From contig NZ_JBBIAB010000002.1 in assembly GCF_039634785.1 (NCBI RefSeq), forward strand, positions 372,001 through 436,000: a stretch of 64,000 nucleotides of DNA, in the 5' to 3' direction. Below, one piece after another: positions 24,572 through 35,600 of the stretch. Within the stretch, counting starts at the first letter, position 1, and each line of letters starts with the position of its first letter. Made by a program: the position numbers and the translations under genes. The notes beneath the pieces are model-generated. The model made no database searches. It saw only the letters and a list, made by a program, of their open reading frames with translations, and was not told the DNA's origin. The stretch comes from Tistrella mobilis (lineage in GTDB: Bacteria > Pseudomonadota > Alphaproteobacteria > Tistrellales > Tistrellaceae).

Positions 24572-24638
24572 CCGGCCATCCGGGCTATGCAGAACCGGCC
24601 GGCCCGCATGGCGGGCCCCGATCCGCCGGAGAGGATGC

Positions 24639-25172
24639 ATGGAGCCTGTCGAAACCGATCGCCTTGTCCTGAGAAACTTCCGCAAGAGCGATGCCGCCGG
24701 CCTGTTCGCCTATCTGGAGGCGCCCGTGGCCGGCTGTTTCCTGTCGCTGCGGCTGGAGAGCCTGGCGGCCGCGGAGGCCGAGGCGGAGAAACGCGGCGGT
24801 AGTGACGAGTATCTGGCGGTCTGTCTGAAGCAGACCGACAGCCTGATCGGCGATGTGTTCGCCATGCAGGAAGACGATACCTGGTCGGTGGGCTGGAACT
24901 TCAATCCGGCCTGGGGCGGCAGGGGCTATGCCCTGGAAGCGGCCCGGGCGCTGTTCGGATGGCTGTTCTCCACCGCCGGGGCGCGTCGCCTTTATGCCTA
25001 TGTGGAAGACCACAACCTGGCCTCGCAGCGCCTGTGCGAACGGCTGGGCATGCGCCGCGAGGGGCTGTTCCTGGACTTCGTCTCGTTCAGAACCGATGCG
25101 ACGGGCGCGCCGATCTACGAGAACACGTTTCAATACGCTCTGTTGCGCAGGGAGTGGGAGGCCGGCCGCTGA
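24639..25172 (+). CDS. GNAT-family N-acetyltransferase (RimJ/RimL-like)
   Basis: 177 aa from the ATG at 24639, following GGAGAGG. It begins METDRLVLR-like (MEPVETDRLVLRNFRKSDA), the classic start of RimJ/RimL-type acetyltransferases, and carries motif A features WNFNPAWGGRGYALEAARALFGW (acetyl-CoA pyrophosphate binding) and motif B (RLYAYVEDHNLASQRLCERLGMRREG). It acetylates an amine of unknown identity. Its stop codon lies in the loop of a strong hairpin at 25156-25185. Confidence 0.87.
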   Translation: MEPVETDRLVLRNFRKSDAAGLFAYLEAPVAGCFLSLRLESLAAAEAEAEKRGGSDEYLAVCLKQTDSLIGDVFAMQEDDTWSVGWNFNPAWGGRGYALEAARALFGWLFSTAGARRLYAYVEDHNLASQRLCERLGMRREGLFLDFVSFRTDATGAPIYENTFQYALLRREWEAGR

Positions 25173-25185
25173 AGGCCGGCCTCCC
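25156..25185. terminator. Bidirectional hairpin between convergent genes
   Basis: GGGAGGCCGGC (25156-25166) pairs perfectly with GCCGGCCTCCC (25175-25185) around an 8-nt loop that contains the GNAT stop codon. On the plus strand it is followed by GCCTGCCCGTCTTTA. It separates the GNAT gene from the convergent end of the giant-protein operon, so it can stop transcription from both sides. Confidence 0.6.
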
Positions 25186-25197
25186 GCCTGCCCGTCT

Positions 25198-28100
25198 TTA
25201 CCCGATCGCCGAAACCAGCTTCTGCAGTTCCAGCAGCGGCCGGTCCAGGTCCGGGTCGGTGGTGGAATAGAGGCTGATCGAGAAGCCCCAGACCGCGCCG
25301 GTGGTGACGGGCTGGGTTGCCTGCTGCCACTGGCCGACGGCCTGGATGATCCCCGACACCGTGCTGCCGCTATAGTCGTAGCGCGGGTGCAGCAGCACCG
25401 GCAGCAGGGTTTCGATCGAATCGGCCCCCGCCTGGACCAGCGTATAGCCATAGCGGATCGACACCGCGATCTGCTGGCCGGCCGGCTGGCCGTCGAACAT
25501 TTCGTTGAACACCGCGGTCAGCGGGTTGGTGGCGGGGTCGGTGGTCCAGGCGCCGATATCGATCCGCTCCTGCACCGTGATCAGCGGCACCAGCGGTTCG
25601 GGGAAGCCCAGCTGCGGCGTGCGGTAGACGAAGGCCGAGCTGGTCTCGGGCCCCTCGGCGCCCAGCAGCCGGGCATTGCGGATCACCGAAACGCCGGCGG
25701 TGGCGTTCTGGAAGGCGGCGATGTGCAGCCCGCCGATGGTGTAGCGGAAGGAGAGCCGCGAGAAGGCCGGCATCAGCGTCGCCCCCTCGCCCAGCGGGAA
25801 ATCATAGATCCGCATGGTGCCGGTGGGCTCGCGCCCGGTAAGGGCGGCGGTGGCGCCGTCGTCGCGGATCACCAGGATTTCCGGCCAGTCGAAGGGCACC
25901 GCCTCGTCGCCCAGCTGTTGCAGGGTGAGGGTGGCATAGACCTGCACCGGTTCGGTGATGCCGATCACGGTGGTGTTCAGCGTCGCCAGATAATGGAAGA
26001 AGCTGTTCACCGGCCCCTCGGAGCCGTCGAGCGCCCGGCCGAGCAGGGCCGCCCGGCCCCTGGTGGTGCGGTGGGCGGGGACCAGCCCTTCATGGGCGGG
26101 ACGCACCAGGCTCCGTGCCGCCACCAGATCGTCGCAGCTGCCCACCCCCCACCAGGCCGACCAGCGCGCCGCCACTTTGCCGGCCAGCGTCGCATAGGTA
26201 TCGAGCGTGGCGGCCAGCACCGTGTCTCCCGGCCCGGCGGTCGGCGCCTGGAGCCCGGCCAGGATCTGCCAGAAGGTGTCGGCGGCGGAGGCATACTGGG
26301 CGAGCAGGGCGAAGAGGGTTTCATCCTCGTCGAGCATCGCCCGTGCCGACGGGGCGGGCTGGCGGTTGAATTCCAGCTCGATCCGGATCTGGTCCTGATC
26401 GGCGCTCTGATGGGTGTAGGTGAAGACATAGGCCCAGTGCACCGCCTCTGCCACGCTGTGCGGATCGGCGGGCGTGGTTGCGGTCTGCGAAATCAGGGCC
26501 GGCAGGTCGGGATAGGCGCGCAGCGGCACCGGCACCTGGGGCGTGTCCAGATCGGCCGAGAAGGCGGGCGGGGCATCGGTTTCGAAGGGCAGAACGAAGG
26601 TCAGCCAGTTGGAGGCGTCATAGCCGCTGTCGACCGGGGTGATGCCGAATTCGATCTCGTTGACCGCATAGACCGGCTTCAGCCGCACCGAGCGGTGCAG
26701 CGCCGGCTGCGAGACGTCGAGCGTGAACGAGACCGGTGCTTTGGCATCGGCCGGAGCCGCCTTCAGCGGCAGCTTGGCGTTGCCGAGCTGAGAGACCTTC
26801 CAGGCATTGGGGTCGCCGTCGCCGGGTTGTCCGCTGCCCCCGCCATCGACCGGCACCTCGGAAAGCTTGCCGGCGCCGGAGAGGCGCGCGGTCGCGGCCG
26901 CGGCGGGGGCCGTGACCTCGGCTGCGAATTGCAGCACCGCGGTGGTGTCGTAGCCGGCACTCAGCGTGCGCAGCAGGCGCTGATACAGCACCTCGCGCGC
27001 CGCCTTCCAACCGGCACCGTTGATGGCGCCGGGGCCCGTATCCTGCTCGGCCAGGATCGCCGACAGCCCGTCGGCCACCGCACAGGCGGTGAGTTTCTTG
27101 GCGGCCAGGATCGTCTCCAGCGCCGACGGGTTCACCCGATAGGCCGGCGCGGCATAGGGTGCGGTGCAGATCAGATCCAGCCCCGCCAGCCAGGACCGCG
27201 CCCAGACCTCCAGATCAATCCCCTGAAAGTCGTAGGTTTGAGATTTACCCCAAGTTCCGGTTGCAGGGTCCAGGGTGCTGATCGTGACCCCGCTTTCCGC
27301 CTCCAGCGTGTGGGACAGCGGGCGGAGGCCGAAGCTCCAGGGCTGGGGGGAGGGGTTCCAGTCGACCGTCAGCGGTGGTGCCAGATCGACTTTGGTGATG
27401 CCGCCCGGATCGACGAAAGACACCGCCCAGACATCGGTGGGCGCCGGGTCGCGTTCGGCCGAGAGCACCTTGCCGGTGGCGATCTTCAGCCCGTCGATCG
27501 CGCCTTCGATCGCCGCGGCGAAGACGTCGAGGGTGACGGCGCCGTCTTCCTGCTGCTCTGGCGCCGCACTGCGGGTGACGGCGATCGGGCTTGCCACCTG
27601 CGCCACGGGGCCCGGATCGGCGCCCTCGCGGAGGAAGGCGGGGTCCACCAGCCGCGGGTCGCGCGCCAGCGTGATCCAGGTTCTGAGCGGGAAAATGACG
27701 TCGGGGAACTGCCAGCCGCCGGTGCCGAAACCGGCCTCCAGCCGGGTATCGGCCGGCGGCAGCAGCAGTTTCGCGGCCGCCGCGATCCAGGCCTGATCGG
27801 CATTGCCGGTGACCACATCGCCGATGGTGACCGCGATGCCCGCCGCGGCGAAGCGGCGGATGATGGCGTTCAGGCTGTCGTCCGTCGCCGTGGTGATGGT
27901 GGGGGTGGCGGCAACGGGTGAGGGGCGGAGCGTCAGCCCCGCCACGATCACCCCGGGTGTCGCGGCATTGGCCGACAGGATCAGGGTCGGGTCCAGCCCG
28001 TAGCGCGCGCCCAGATCGGGCGGGGTGAGGGCGGCATCTCCCGTCAGCGCCGGGCCGCAGAGCAGCAGCCCGCCGGTCGCCAGCGCATCCGGATCGTCGG

Positions 28101-29664
28101 CGATGGCGGCGGCGAAGGCATCGATCGTCACCGGCGGGTCGGCCCGGGCGATCACCGCATCGAAACTGTCGCCGGCTTCGGTCGCCAGCGCCTGGCCGTC
28201 GACGGTGATGGTGCGCCCGCCCGCCACCGTGCCGGGCATGGCGCGGTTGGCCTGGGTCAGCGCCACCTCTGCATCGCTGCCGAGGGGCACGAAACGTGCG
28301 GCGATCGCCGTCATGGTGGTACCGCCCAGGATCCGCCAGGGGATGCGGACGGTTGCGGGATCCTGGGGCCAGGCGGAAAGACCAGGGACGGGCAGGCCGC
28401 CGCTTCCCGCCGGGGCGACCGGTGCAAGGCCGGCATTGTGGCGCAGCAGGTCGCCCGGCTCCACGCCATAGGCGCGGGCGGTGGCGCCGAGGGGCGCATC
28501 GGCGAGGCCGGTGACGCTGGTCGTCTTCAGGAACAGCGGCGCGCCGGCGGGGAAGAGATCGATGGTGTCGATGTTGAGCCCGGCCAGCGTCGCGGCGGTC
28601 TGGCCGGTGTCGTTGTCGTCGAGCGTCCAGCCGTCGCGGATCAGCTTGCGGTCGACCGTCAGCGTCACGCCCGTGCGGAACATGCCCCTGGCCGCGGCAT
28701 TGGCACCCACCGTCATCACCGCATCATAGGGCACGCCATTGTCGCGGAAGGTGCCGGCGATGTCGTCGAGGGTGGCATCGGCGCCGGGCTCCCCCGTCGC
28801 CGGCACCTCGACCTCGATGCCCTGGGCGCTGAACACGAAGCCCGGGGCGAGCAGGGCGGGGCGATCCATATTGGCGGTGGTCAGGCTGGCGAGCGTTACG
28901 CCGAAGGCCTCGGCCAGTTCACCGGCCGAGAGACCATCCGCCGGCTGGGCATGTTCCGCCGCCGGCACCACCAGTTCGGTGCCGGGCAGCAGCGGCAGCA
29001 CGATGTTGTCGTCATCGCCCAGCACCGTGGCGGGGTCGAGCCCCGTGGGCACCAGTTCCGCCACCGTGCTGCCGGCGGTGAAGACCACGTAGTCCGGCAC
29101 CGCAAGCCCCGCCTCGGGCAGGGTGACCAGCTGCCCCACCGGCCGTTCGCCGGCCGCCAGGCCCAGCGCCTGCCAGTCGAGCCCGTAGCGCGTCACCACA
29201 TCGGCGAGGGTGGGGGTGACGGTGGGATCGGCCAGGCTGGCGCCCATCAATGCGGCGGCGGTTGAAAAGGCATAGCAGGCCGAGACATGGGCGCGCAGCC
29301 CGTCCATCGGCACCGGCAGCGCCGTGGGGCTGGCGGCGGCCGGCTGGTCCAGCGAGGTGGAAAGTGCCGCGGTCACGTCGGGCTGCATGATCTGGTACCA
29401 GATCGCGCCGAAGCGTGCGCCGATATCGGCCGCGGTCGCCGCCGCGGCATCGCCCGCGACCGTGCCACCGGCGGTCAGCCCGCCCGGCTGCATGGCGATG
29501 CGCAATTGCAGTCGGGCACCCACCTGTCCTTCCGCCGCCGAGGTGACCCCCCAGGCGACGCTGGTCACCGGCCAGGAGGTGACGCCGATCATCGGGTCGG
29601 TATAGCCGACCACCATGTCCACGGTGCCGGAGGCGGCGTCGAACGAAACTGCGGCGCTCATCAT
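25198..29664 (-). CDS. 1488-aa protein with LysM-like segments, last gene of the giant-protein operon
   Basis: Starts at ATGATGA overlapping the stop of the 2520-aa gene. The first two-thirds hold several degenerate LysM-like units (LADVVTRYGLDWQALGLA, then VVFTAGSTVAELV; AEAFGVTLASLTTANMDRPALLAPGFVF; LGARYGLDPTLILSANAATPGVIVAGLTL), each giving a helix-turn followed by 'P-G'. The last third is beta-rich and Trp-poor, with a conserved-looking end (TGAVWGFSISLYSTTDPDLDRPLLELQKLV). No signal peptide, membrane segment or catalytic motif is seen. It shares the LysM-like style with the 2520-aa protein and the two probably form one assembly (inference). Family not recognised. Confidence 0.75.
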   Translation of the reverse strand: MMSAAVSFDAASGTVDMVVGYTDPMIGVTSWPVTSVAWGVTSAAEGQVGARLQLRIAMQPGGLTAGGTVAGDAAAATAADIGARFGAIWYQIMQPDVTAALSTSLDQPAAASPTALPVPMDGLRAHVSACYAFSTAAALMGASLADPTVTPTLADVVTRYGLDWQALGLAAGERPVGQLVTLPEAGLAVPDYVVFTAGSTVAELVPTGLDPATVLGDDDNIVLPLLPGTELVVPAAEHAQPADGLSAGELAEAFGVTLASLTTANMDRPALLAPGFVFSAQGIEVEVPATGEPGADATLDDIAGTFRDNGVPYDAVMTVGANAAARGMFRTGVTLTVDRKLIRDGWTLDDNDTGQTAATLAGLNIDTIDLFPAGAPLFLKTTSVTGLADAPLGATARAYGVEPGDLLRHNAGLAPVAPAGSGGLPVPGLSAWPQDPATVRIPWRILGGTTMTAIAARFVPLGSDAEVALTQANRAMPGTVAGGRTITVDGQALATEAGDSFDAVIARADPPVTIDAFAAAIADDPDALATGGLLLCGPALTGDAALTPPDLGARYGLDPTLILSANAATPGVIVAGLTLRPSPVAATPTITTATDDSLNAIIRRFAAAGIAVTIGDVVTGNADQAWIAAAAKLLLPPADTRLEAGFGTGGWQFPDVIFPLRTWITLARDPRLVDPAFLREGADPGPVAQVASPIAVTRSAAPEQQEDGAVTLDVFAAAIEGAIDGLKIATGKVLSAERDPAPTDVWAVSFVDPGGITKVDLAPPLTVDWNPSPQPWSFGLRPLSHTLEAESGVTISTLDPATGTWGKSQTYDFQGIDLEVWARSWLAGLDLICTAPYAAPAYRVNPSALETILAAKKLTACAVADGLSAILAEQDTGPGAINGAGWKAAREVLYQRLLRTLSAGYDTTAVLQFAAEVTAPAAAATARLSGAGKLSEVPVDGGGSGQPGDGDPNAWKVSQLGNAKLPLKAAPADAKAPVSFTLDVSQPALHRSVRLKPVYAVNEIEFGITPVDSGYDASNWLTFVLPFETDAPPAFSADLDTPQVPVPLRAYPDLPALISQTATTPADPHSVAEAVHWAYVFTYTHQSADQDQIRIELEFNRQPAPSARAMLDEDETLFALLAQYASAADTFWQILAGLQAPTAGPGDTVLAATLDTYATLAGKVAARWSAWWGVGSCDDLVAARSLVRPAHEGLVPAHRTTRGRAALLGRALDGSEGPVNSFFHYLATLNTTVIGITEPVQVYATLTLQQLGDEAVPFDWPEILVIRDDGATAALTGREPTGTMRIYDFPLGEGATLMPAFSRLSFRYTIGGLHIAAFQNATAGVSVIRNARLLGAEGPETSSAFVYRTPQLGFPEPLVPLITVQERIDIGAWTTDPATNPLTAVFNEMFDGQPAGQQIAVSIRYGYTLVQAGADSIETLLPVLLHPRYDYSGSTVSGIIQAVGQWQQATQPVTTGAVWGFSISLYSTTDPDLDRPLLELQKLVSAIG

Positions 29665-32600
29665 GCGTCTCCTTCGGCGGTGGCGTTGCCGTAGACGTCG
29701 TGGAAGCCCAGCACCACGGTCGCGACCGGCGGTGCCGTGCGCCCGCTTGCCGAGATGCCGGCGTATGGGTCGCCCGCCTGGGGCGGCAGGCCCGGAATGG
29801 CCGGCACCGTCGGCGTCTTCGCATAGCGGTGGATGGGGATCACCTGCGACAGGGTCTGGTCGTTTTCATCCACCGCATCGGCCGTCATCCGGGGCGTCAT
29901 GCGCATCCGGTCCACCGCCGCGGCGCTGCCGTCGACCCGCGGGCCGACCGGGCTGCCGGCATTGCTGGCGGCGAAGACCTCGGTCTCGGGCAGCTGATAG
30001 CCGGCCAGGTTGTACAGCCGGCGGGCGCGCAGATCCGGGTCGTCGCCCGCATCTGGCGGGTTCACCAGCCCCATGGTGAAGCCGACATTGCCCTGGGCGA
30101 CGGTCGCCTGGCGGATCTGGTCGCGATCGTCGGGGGCCGCCACGAACAGCGCAGTGGCGGCAGGGTCGACCGGGTCGGCGACCAGGGCGGCGGTGTTGAA
30201 GGAATGCAGCTGCCGGTCGGGATTGGCCGTCGACTGGCTGGCCAGCAGGGCGATGACGGTGACGGTGGCGGTGCCTTCCTGGCTCCAGATCTCGTCGCCA
30301 TAGCCGTTGCCGTCGCCGTCGGTCAGCTCCAGCCAATAGCCGCCGCCGCCCACCACGCTCGCCTCCCACACCAGTTTCAGGAACATTTCGGCATCGCCGA
30401 CCGGGGCGAAATAGGGGCTGGAGGGCGGCAGGTCGCCGTCCGCCAGCGCCAGCCGGTTGGCCGAGAGATTGCCCGAACGGGTTTCGGTCGACAGATTGGT
30501 GCGCACGATATAGCTGGCGCTGCGATCGATGCCGGTGGTGGTCAGCCCGCCGGGCAGGCCGGCGGCCGGCGACAGGCGGAAGCCGAAATACAGCACCGCA
30601 TTGTCGTCGGGATGGGTTTCCAGATAGCGCCAGAGTTCCAGCAGCAGCTGGCGGCCCGCCGTATCGGCGCCGGTGACGCTGGCGGTGTTCGGCCGGCCGG
30701 GAATGCGGCTGATGCCGATATCGATCAGGCTGGCCCAGATGGAGCGGTGGACCGGCAAAGCGGGGCTGTCGGGCCCCTTTTCCGGATCGGTGCGATAAAG
30801 CTGCCAGGGCCCGCCATCGGCCGCGGCGGCAATCGCGGCCAGATCGCTGCCGAAGGGCCAGAAGGACGGCATGCCGATGCTCGCCGTTTCGGCGCCCTCG
30901 CCCAGCGCCGGCAGATTGATCTGGTTCGGCGTCTGCCAGATCACCATCTGCGACAGGCCGTGGCGCACCGGCACGTCTTCCCAAAGCTGCAGCGGCGCCG
31001 GCGGCGCGCTCAACACCGGGGTCAGCGTATCGGCCGGATAGCCGTCTTCCAGCATCTTCTCGGTGACCTGGATGACCAGTTGGGTGGTGTCGTCCACCTC
31101 CAGGATCATGCCCGGGCGGATGCGGCCCGCGGCGGCCGCCGGGTTGCGGGCGGCAAGATCGGTGTTGCGGGCGGTGAAGGCGGCGAGCCCTTCGGTCGGC
31201 GGCGCGGTTTCGGTCGCAACCAGGGTCAGCCAGGGCACCTCCACCGTTTCGGTGACGGTCAGGGTCAGGCGCACGGTTTCGGGCGGCTGGGTGGTGTCGG
31301 GGGCGGGGCCGGTGACCTGCTGGCCGATCAGGTCGTAGAGACCGCTCAACCGGCTGTCGTCGCCCTGGGGGGCGGGCAGGCGCTGGCCATGGAGCATGAA
31401 GCGCGAGACCTGGCCCGCGACATCGCGCACCGGCGCATCGCCGGTCAGCGCCGGCATCAGCCGGTCGAGGCCGATGGCGGCAAGATCGGGTACGATCAGC
31501 GGCAGCGCGGCATCCACCGCGAAGACCCCCGGCACATCGGCCACCACCATGCCGGTGGTTTCGATCGCCAGATCGTAAGATGTGGCGAAGGCGCGCAGCG
31601 TCTGATTGTCGATGGTGGTCAGCCGGCAATCGGTCACCACCACCGGGGCCAGCGGCGCCAGCAGATCGGTGGTCGCCACAACCGTTCGGAAGTTTGCAGA
31701 GGGTGTCGCCGGAATTGTGGTTGCATCGGCCACCATCAGCAGCCGCGCCGCCAGCGCGCGCAGGCTTTCATCGGGCAGAAGGGCGGTGGTCGCGGCGGGC
31801 AGGATGACCGGCCCGCCGGCATAGCCGGGGTTCAGTTCGGCAACCGCGGCCGCCCAGGCGGCGAAGGCCGGATCGACCTCGGGGTTCTGCCACAGCATGG
31901 TGGCGGCGGCGAGCAGCGGCAGGGTGTCGCCGGCCAGCCGCGTCCAATCGACCGGATCGGTCAGCACGTCGAAGGCCGAGGGCAGCTTCACCACCGCCGG
32001 CAGGCTGCCATCGGCGCCGATGCTGTCGCCGTTCAGGCTGGTGATCGCTTCCGCATACCAGCCGGTTTCGGGGAGCAGGGTGACGGCGGGGGTGCCGGCA
32101 TTCAGCCGGACGTAATAAAGCGCCGCCGCCTGGGTGATGGTCAGGCCCTGAAGCGCCACACCGGCGCCCTGGGGCAGGTTGACCGGCGCGCCCGCGCGGG
32201 TGATCGCCGGCACGTCGAGGGCGGCCGCCGTCTGCAGCCAGGCATCGACCGAGGCACCCAGCCGGGCGCAGAGCCGGTCCGGGGTGTCGCCGGTCCGGAT
32301 CTGGGTTTCCAGGGCCGCGACCTGTGCGGTCTTGCCCGGGGTCAGCAGCCGTTCGGGGTTGGCGGCGGCGATCGCCGCCGGGGTCACGCCCAGCGTCACG
32401 CTCAACACCGTGCCGGGCGCCGCCGCGGCCAGCTCTTCGGTGATGCCGGGGTTCAGCGCCAGGATCTCGTCGGTGTCGTAGCCGTAGGTGGCGGCAAGCT
32501 GGGCGACCGTATCGCCCAGATGCACCACATAGGGCATCTGAACCGTCGGGAAGCTGCCGGCCAGGGCGGCGAGAGTGGTGTCGGCGTCGATCTCGACGGG

Positions 32601-35600
32601 GAAGCGCGTGAACAGGCCCTGGGCCGCCTGGACCATGTATTTGGCGACCAGCAGCATGTATTCGCGGAACACCACCGAGGCGAGCGGTTCGTCGGGCTGG
32701 ATGCCGGCAGAGGGCTGGCCGCCATCGCCTGCGGGCTGCGGCGACAGCTGGCGGAAATAGGCCGCGATCCGGTCGGCATAGGCGTCGTCGACCGGCTGAT
32801 ACAGCGCGAAATTGCGGTCGTTTTCCGGCGGCGGCAGGTCGGGGCTGGTCCAGCCCAGCACCGGCGGGATCGGGAAAGCGACGCCGGGCAGGGGGTCGGG
32901 ATCATCCCCCGAGGGCGGGCCCGAGAGGTGGAAATCGACATTGCCGCCCAGGAAGCCGCTCAGATTGTCGAAGCCGAAACCTTCGGCAAAGGTCTGCGGG
33001 CAATCCATCTGTGCGGCCAGTTCGGCCAGATCGCCGGCGGTGAGCGTGGCGGTGACCGGATCCAGCCCCAGCGCCGAAACCGCCCAGCGGAACATCGCCT
33101 CGGCCAGCAGGGCGAAGGGCGTCTCCGCCTGGTCGTCCGCCCGCGCGGTGGCGGTGAAGGCGGCCGTGCGGCGGGCCTCCAGCGTTTCGGCATCCACCGC
33201 GACCGGGCCGTCGATCGCCAGCATCATCACCATCCGCCGGGCCGGATCGGCGGCCGGCGGGGTGCTGCCGCCGGGCCAGGCCACCGCCATATCGGCGATG
33301 GTGAAGCCCGGCACCATGCGCAGATCCAGGGTCTGCGTCTCGGCAAAGACCTTCGCATCGGGGGAGAAGTTCAGCCGGTACACGCCCTCGGCACAGGGAT
33401 CGGCGATGGCGGTGGCGGCCTCTGCCAGCACTGCCATCTGGCGGGCGATCGGATGGGTCAGGCCATGGGCGGCGTCGCTGCGCAGCCGGGCGCGGGTCAG
33501 CATCCGGGTCATGCGCGCCATATCGCCGGGCCGCCGGCGCAGCCGCTGGCCCGCCCCGCGTGAGGCATTGGCAAGCGGCACCACCCCGATGGCGGCATAA
33601 CGGCCGAGGGCAGCCCCGCCCAGAGCCGCAGAATTCCGCTGATCCAGGCTCCGCCCGGACTGATCGGCCGACAGGATCCAGGGCGTGGTCGAGGCCGAGC
33701 CGATGGTGAACGAGACGTCGAGGCTGGTGGAGAAGGAGAAGGAGAATTTGACGAACACGATCTTGATCGAGGCATGGACCCGCACACCCACGCTCATCGC
33801 GATCACGGTCGGCCGGTAGGCGGCGAGCGTCAGGGTCGCCGAGGCATAGGCTTCGAAGCTGACATCGACCCCGATGACCTTGAAATCGACCTTGCCATAG
33901 ACCTTGCCGACCAGGGCGGCGGTACCCTGCGCCCAGTAATACATCGCCTTGGATGCGGCGGCATCGTCGGGGTGGAACCAGGCGAGCACGCCTTCGAACA
34001 CCACCTCGACCTGCAGATAAAGCCCGGCCTTCAGCGGCCCCTTGTTGAATTCGCGGCCGACACCGACCGCAAGCCCCAGCCCCAGTTCCAGCACGGGGGA
34101 GAAGGTGCCGTTGGTGATGGCCGGCACCCGGGTGGAGGTGGCGCCGTTGAGCAGGCCGAAATAGATGCCGCCCTTGCCCAGGAACGGCCCGTATTGCAGA
34201 CCGAAGGAGACCGAGAAATCCCGCTTGTGGGGGAAGCCCAGATCGACCTTGAAATTGCCGTTGGTGAAGACGTCGACGGTGATGATGCCGAGCGTGATCG
34301 CGACCGCGCCGAAATCCAGCTGGCGGAACATGTCCGGCACCTGAAGGCGGGCATGGAACACGCCGATATCGTCGGTGACCTTCTTGTAGAGCAGTTCGAA
34401 ACTGAAGCCCGACAGCGTGCCGGCCTCGGGCCCCTGCAGCGCGATCAGCACGCCGTAGAGGATGGGATCGTTCATCACCAGCTTGACGGTGGCCGTGCCC
34501 ATCAGGGTCACGTCCAGGCCGATCAGCCACTGGCTGGATTCCTGGAAATGCAGCTGGTTGCCGCTCGGCTGGTCCAGCGGGTTGCGGTTCGGATCATCCA
34601 CCGGCCGGAGCTGGGCGCGCATCAGCCGGATGACGTCGGCGAGCGAATCCGGCCGGGTCAGCCCTTCCAGCGTCACATGCTGGCCGAAGCCCATATAGCG
34701 CAGATCGACCAGCGAATTGCCCTTGCCCGGCACGGCGGGCGGGCTGTCGTTCAGGGCATCCCAGGCCAGCGGCGACATGCCCGGCTCGCGGCCGTAATCC
34801 TTGCCGAGGAAATTGCCGGTGATCTCGATATTGACCTGCGGCTCGCCGGTCTTGCGGTCGTAGCGGATGCCGACCGTCTTGATGGTGATGAAGCCGAGGG
34901 TGAGATTGATGGCGTAATTGAGCGTCACCGACTGTTCGGTCGGGTCGATGATCAGGGTGAAACTGCCCAGATTGATGTCGTTCAGGAAGGTCCAGGGCGC
35001 CGACAGCCGGTAATTGGCATTGGGGTTGGCCAGCGCCGCGAAGCTTTCGACCATGGCGCCGAGCGTGACGCCCTTCATCTCCACCGTCAGCACCTGATGG
35101 CGCTTGGCCCCTTCGCCGGTCCACGAGGTGCGGGCCTCCAGCGAGAAGCGGTCGAGATCCAGGCGGAACAGCCAGGTGAGTTCCTGGGCGAGGAACGAGA
35201 AACCCAGCGTGACGATCAGATTGTTGATCTCGAAGGCGCCCTTGACCGTGCCCTCGTAGATCATCTCGGGCGCATCGCCCGCCGCGGCGTCGCGCAGGAC
35301 CACCGCATGCAGCTGCGGGCGGGCGCGAGAGAGGCCGTCCAGGCGGATGCGGTCGCTGATGGCGGCCATGCCGGTGCCGGCTTTGGGGCGGCGGCGGATA
35401 TCGGCCTCGGCAATCAGCGACAGTTTCAGGCCCAGGACTTCAGGGTCCCAGCGCAGGGCCACGGCGGCGGAGACCGAATAGGGGTTGCCGGTGCCGGTCG
35501 AATACGCGGCCCAGAGCCGGGTGAGCAGCAGGTCTGGCAGCCAGTCCGGCGGAGTTTCGCCGAGGAAGGCGTAGACGAACTCGCCGAGATTGAGTTCGCC

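Noticed and set aside
24853-27921. Long plus-strand frame opposite the 1488-aa gene
   Set aside because: Composition is Arg/Gly/His-rich and low in order, as expected for the antisense of a GC-rich gene. The same applies to the frames at 29700-33563, 33774-35735, 41252-44095, 44329-47415 and 46898-48997.
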